DNA of 64,000 nt from Miscanthus floridulus. Taxonomy: Eukaryota > Streptophyta > Magnoliopsida > Poales > Poaceae. The translations under genes were made by a program, and so were the position numbers. Every line of letters starts with the position of its first letter. Position 1 is the stretch's first letter. Shown here one piece after another: positions 61,501 to 64,000 of this stretch. Under the pieces are notes generated by a model. That model did no database searches. It was not told where the DNA came from and was given only the letters and a program-made list of their open reading frames with translations. The stretch is from assembly GCF_019320115.1 (NCBI RefSeq), contig NC_089585.1, forward strand, positions 143,263,600 through 143,327,599, written 5' to 3'.

Positions 61501-64000
61501 CGGTGGTCTGTACTGACAGTTGCTGAATGGAGAGCTGGAAAGCAGGACCATAATAAAGAATATACACGTAAATATTTTTGTCCTGAATGCGACCAAGCAG
61601 TTAGACGTAGGTAAACAATGGTTGCACTAACCATCACTGCGGAGGATGTTGTCTGCTCTACGTTTGCGACTCGTTGTAGAAGCAATAGAAGGCCCAAGTG
61701 GTGGGGACGCTGCAAAGAAGGATGAAAATGCATTAGTGTAACTGAAGAACTATAGAAGGCAGTGTAGGTAAACTTGTTTCGTATGTAAAAAATACATATT
61801 GGCAAAGGGAGCATGAATACCATGAGGAGAGGTGGCATTAGCGGAGGCTCGTACATCGCTAGGAAGCATCATAGACCGACGCCTCAGTGCCTCACGATTC
61901 GGCTTGCTGAATCTTGGCTGAAACTGGCTGAAAAACACTGTTCTGGCTGAATTGTTGTGAGAGAAAAATATTGTTCCGGCTGAAAAAACAAGCCGAACAA
62001 GCCGAATATGGGGTAAGCCGAACGGGGCCGATGTGGGACCTGTGATCGCGATGTTTGCCCATGGGCCGAGAAATAGTCCGATGCCTGATGTGTCATCCTT
62101 TGCTAGCAAATGTACGTAAAGCATGTTTAAGGAATTAAGCAGTCTAGCTGAACAATGAATAACAGAGGCACAAAATGAAATGCGAAAACTGAGCGTGTCT
62201 ATAACACGCAGGTATATATGAACACACCAAATAGCAGGTCAAAGAATCAGCAGTACGGCAAAAAGGGGCTGATTAAGGTAGTGTACAGATGTAATATTGA
62301 CAACTAATGTGTTGTAAATAATCTAAAAAATTCAGCCACATAACACCACAGCAGTGAAGCAGAGACACACAATGTGTAGTTCATAGGAGGCAAGCACAGA
62401 ATGAACATATAGAAATGCATATATACTGAGTAGGCATGTGCGTACCATATGGAAAAATTAAGAAAATAAAAAGAGGAAAAAAAAAAGGAGAGGTTCCACG
62501 TAACTGGTCTGCACATATCAATGCATATATACTGAGAAGGCATGTGCGTACCATATGAAAAAATTAATAAGAAAATAAAGAGGGAAAAAGGAGAGCATAC
62601 CTGGTGCGGAGGGCGGCAGGGGACGTTGGCGCTCCAGAGCTGCCGTCCAAGAGAGCTGTAGGCACGGGCGAGGTGCTGTGCAAGGGAGGAGGCCGGAGAC
62701 GCGAGTGCGAAGCGGCGGGAGCGAGACGGCCGGAAGCGGGCCGGCGCCGTTGCAGGGCAACGCCTCGACGGCGCCGCTCCGGGGCCGCGCCGCGGTAACC
62801 CGCAAGCGAGATAGCCGGAGTCGGGAGCGCGCTGTTGCCGGTTCCCCACGCGGCGGCGCAGTTGCGGGGCGGCGCGGGCGAGCCGTGCGGCGGACGGAGG
62901 TCGCAAGTGGGCCGCAGCCGGTGGAGGGCGCAGTGACGGCGGAGGCGACAGAGGCCGCAGGCGGGGCCGCAAACGGCGGGTGGCGCAGGGGCGGCGGAGG
63001 TCGACGCTGCAGCCGCGCCGCCGCAAGGAGAGCGGCCGAGTTCCTCGCAAGCGTCGCCCGGTTGGCTGGTTCGTATAGTTTGTTAGCGAAGAAGTATTGC
63101 TATGTTCCGGTCAGAAATTACCATCGTTTACCACATGTCTAAACGAACAGGCCGGATGTATGAGTGCGGGGCCCACCTGGGCGTGGCGGCCTGCGTGGCA
63201 GGCATCCGATGGCAGGAGGCAAAATCGGACGTGCCAAACATGTGTGTACTGTGGATAAATAGTGTTTCCGGTGTCGGAAACGGAGGGACACTGTAGAACA
63301 CGGTAAAATCACCACGTTTAAAGATAGTGTTTCAGGTGTGGGAAACGGGGGACACTGTAGAACAACAGTAAATCGCCACGTTTAGGCTTATCGGCTAGCT
63401 AAAATTTGGCTGAAACTGATTGAAAAATACTGTTCTTGTTGAATTATTACGAGAGAAAAACACTATTCTTGTTGAAAAAATAAACTGAATAGTATGGATT
63501 ATAAGATAAAAGATCTTTATAAATAGATAGATGATGCCGTATGTAAAATGTTTCTCAGCATGTGCTATCTTTGTAATGCTGCTCTCTGATAATCTGCAGC
63601 TAGCGAGGGTGCCACTTCGAGGGGTCAGAAGCAAAGATGACTTCATTGTCACGTCTGTTGGGCTTACCTCATATTCAGCTTGTTCAGCTTCATTCTTTAA
63701 TCGAAACGGTGTTTTTCTCTCACAACAATTCAGCCAGAACAGTGTTTTCAGCCAGTTTCAGTTAAGTTTCAGACCAGCGAACGGGGCCAGGATCAAGGAA
63801 GCTGTCAGAGGTATGTGCTACTCTTTTTTTGTTCCAATTCATTTTCCTGCAACAAACTGCTGCTGTAATGGTGCAAATACATGTTCGATTACTCGGCATG
63901 TTTGCTGGTTAGTTTCTGAGCTGATAAGCTCGGCTGGTGCTGGTTTATTATGAGAGAAAAATACTGTTGACTGACTGATAAACCCTGACTGAAACCAAAA
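57148..64000 (+). CDS. LAF3-like amidohydrolase, 5' part, runs off right edge
   Basis: Exons 57148-57232, 57319-57461, 57543-57644 and 63600-63810 are in frame with GT-AG introns. The protein starts [12 protein letters not shown] and has a hydrophobic N-terminal segment (residues 7-27, signal anchor). It continues [30 protein letters not shown] and reaches the metal-binding [15 protein letters not shown], then [16 protein letters not shown]. This matches the plant Amidohydro_3 proteins of the LONG AFTER FAR-RED 3 group, linked in Arabidopsis to phytochrome A signalling. Most of the catalytic domain lies beyond the window. Exon 4 contains a 141-base MITE (63648-63788) between DDFI and RIKEAVR. 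It keeps the frame open and adds about 47 residues, so this copy may be altered or inactive. Intron 3 is about 6 kb and full of transposons. ATG 57160 is an alternative start. Confidence 0.88.
57665..57890 (-). mobile_element. (TA)n-associated MITE, copy 1, inverted
   Basis: Reads in reverse to the two following copies: aaaataacttattctatagc at the left, gtaaatggaggtggctac near the right. Internal motifs gttatagtaagccaact and tatcgtaaatatgtat match. It is followed by a (ct)n tract. Confidence 0.75.
57891..57948. repeat. (CT)n then (TA)n microsatellite
   Basis: About 9 CT units followed by about 20 TA units, ending directly at MITE copy 2. Confidence 0.95.
57949..58214 (+). mobile_element. (TA)n-flanked MITE, copy 2
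   Basis: Starts gggagaggctattcagtagc and ends caggatagtagttc. Inverted ends of about 45 bases share aataagttattctgtagcca. (TA)n tracts lie on both sides. This recalls Micron elements of rice, which sit in TA microsatellites. Confidence 0.85.
58215..58254. repeat. (TA)n microsatellite
   Basis: About 20 TA units between MITE copies 2 and 3. Confidence 0.95.
58255..58520 (+). mobile_element. (TA)n-flanked MITE, copy 3
   Basis: Nearly identical to copy 2; I see only a handful of substitutions (for example caatagcc for cagtagcc, cataacatt for cataacgtt). It is followed by another TA tract to about 58548. Confidence 0.85.
58549..60445. other. Intron 3 of the LAF3-like gene, no further feature seen
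   Basis: AT-rich DNA without a recognisable domain or element boundary. Two related sentences (cacctgaagctctgatccct, near 59850, and cacctgaagctttgatctct, near 59905) form a short direct repeat. Confidence 0.5.
60446..60612 (-). mobile_element. tRNA-derived SINE (Au-SINE type), copy 2
   Basis: Same family and orientation as the copy at 49590. It is bounded by an 18-base target duplication with one mismatch: caagctaagtctatctgt (60428-60445) and caagctaagtctaactgt (60613-60630). The A box, the B box and the internal ggcgagggtaaggcttgcca are all present. Confidence 0.93.
60829..61860 (-). mobile_element. Helitron remnant with Pif1-type helicase tail
   Basis: The minus strand reads [20 protein letters not shown] and GVYLPSPVF. 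After a one-base frameshift near 61003 it continues [19 protein letters not shown] and [11 protein letters not shown]. These are the last helicase motifs of the RepHel protein of plant Helitrons. Farther upstream on the same strand, exon-like stretches near 61710-61632 ([15 protein letters not shown]) and 61610-61390 end at GT donors and may belong to the same gene. The Rep domain and most helicase motifs are absent. The Helitron ends (5' TC, 3' CTRR with hairpin) were not located. Confidence 0.8.
61898..62030. mobile_element. Family-A MITE, gccgaac-ended variant
   Basis: Reads attcggcttgctgaatcttg and ends gggtaagccgaacggggcc. It shares its interior (ggctgaattgttgtgagaga) with the exonic copy at 63648 on the opposite strand. 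Confidence 0.8.
62411..62600. repeat. Imperfect tandem duplication, about 108-bp period
   Basis: Units start aatgcatatatactgag at about 62414 and 62519 and share aggcatgtgcgtaccatatg plus an A/G-rich tail. Confidence 0.85.
62601..63054 (-). other. GC-rich island in intron 3, possible Helitron promoter/leader
   Basis: On the minus strand an open Arg/Pro-rich frame ends at a possible donor (gcaccaggtatgct, near 62605-62592). It sits upstream of the helicase remnant on the same strand, so it may be that gene's first exon or a captured fragment. No domain is recognisable. Confidence 0.35.
63055..63160. mobile_element. Family-A MITE, divergent
   Basis: Reads ggttggctggttcgtatagt and ends acatgtctaaacgaacaggc. 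Confidence 0.55.
63260..63382. repeat. 64-bp tandem duplication
   Basis: Units start atagtgtttccggtgtcgga (63260) and atagtgtttcaggtgtggga (63324), and share gggacactgtagaaca and caccacgttta / cgccacgttta. Confidence 0.9.
63384..63505. mobile_element. Family-A MITE just before exon 4 of the LAF3-like gene
   Basis: Reads ggctgaaactgattgaaaaa, then ttattacgagagaaaaacac. It ends about 95 bases before the exon acceptor. Confidence 0.65.
63648..63788. mobile_element. MITE inside coding exon 4 of the LAF3-like gene
   Basis: The insert (141 bases, divisible by three) reads gggcttacctcatattcagc, tttttctctcacaacaattc and ends cagcgaacggggcc, matching the complement of 61898-62030. Exon sequence resumes at AGGATCAAGGAAGCTGTC. 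No stop codon lies inside it in the coding frame. Confidence 0.85.
63896..64000. mobile_element. Family-A MITE at right edge, intron 4 of the LAF3-like gene
   Basis: Reads catgtttgctggttagtttc, core ttattatgagagaaaaatac and actgataaaccctgactg; it may extend beyond the window. Confidence 0.75.

Noticed and set aside
62304..63142. Long frames on both strands (248 and 154 codons) in the GC-rich island
   Set aside because: Arg/Ala/Pro-rich composition expected from GC-rich DNA; at most a leader of the Helitron gene.

Overview
This window looks like nuclear DNA of a grass, most likely Andropogoneae (sorghum, sugarcane or Miscanthus type). The inference rests on multi-exon plant genes with GT-AG introns, very many grass MITEs, a tRNA-derived SINE of the Au type, and Gypsy and Copia LTRs that resemble families common in that tribe. 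No bacterial, organellar or viral gene order is visible. Exons were built by hand from splice sites and protein-family knowledge, without alignment.

Layout. (1) 1-5000, minus: 5' part of a PH/RCC1 (PRAF-type) gene, running off the left edge. (2) 5000-15900: transposon-rich intergenic DNA. It holds a Pack-MULE carrying a broken polyamine-transporter copy, nested inside an older TIR element, a second MULE with remnants of its own transposase, and an 855-bp hAT-like element. Both MULEs have perfect 9-bp target duplications. (3) 16.1-22.5 kb, plus: a complete eight-exon MEMO1-family gene with a LINE piece, a MITE and a solo-LTR-like element in its introns. (4) 22.5-36 kb: repeats, including nested Gypsy and Copia remnants. 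(5) 36.0-39.5 kb, plus: a complete five-exon type-A response regulator (cytokinin two-component signalling). (6) 39.5-43.3 kb: MITE clusters. (7) 44.5-51.4 kb, plus: a decayed family GH2 beta-galactosidase pseudogene with two Trp-to-stop changes, lost splice sites, missing exons, a frameshift and a SINE. (8) 53.4-54.8 kb, minus: an intronless F-box/DUF295-type gene. (9) 57.1 kb to the right edge, plus: the 5' part of a LAF3-like amidohydrolase gene. Its 6-kb third intron holds microsatellite-flanked MITEs, a SINE and Helitron helicase remnants, and its fourth exon carries a MITE that keeps the frame open.

The genes are independent plant genes, not an operon or a pathway cluster. I found no convincing new multi-gene system. 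The most notable observations are the in-frame MITE in the LAF3-like exon, the nested Pack-MULE, the three copies of a (TA)n-flanked element, and a pair of Cys-rich degenerate repeat arrays.
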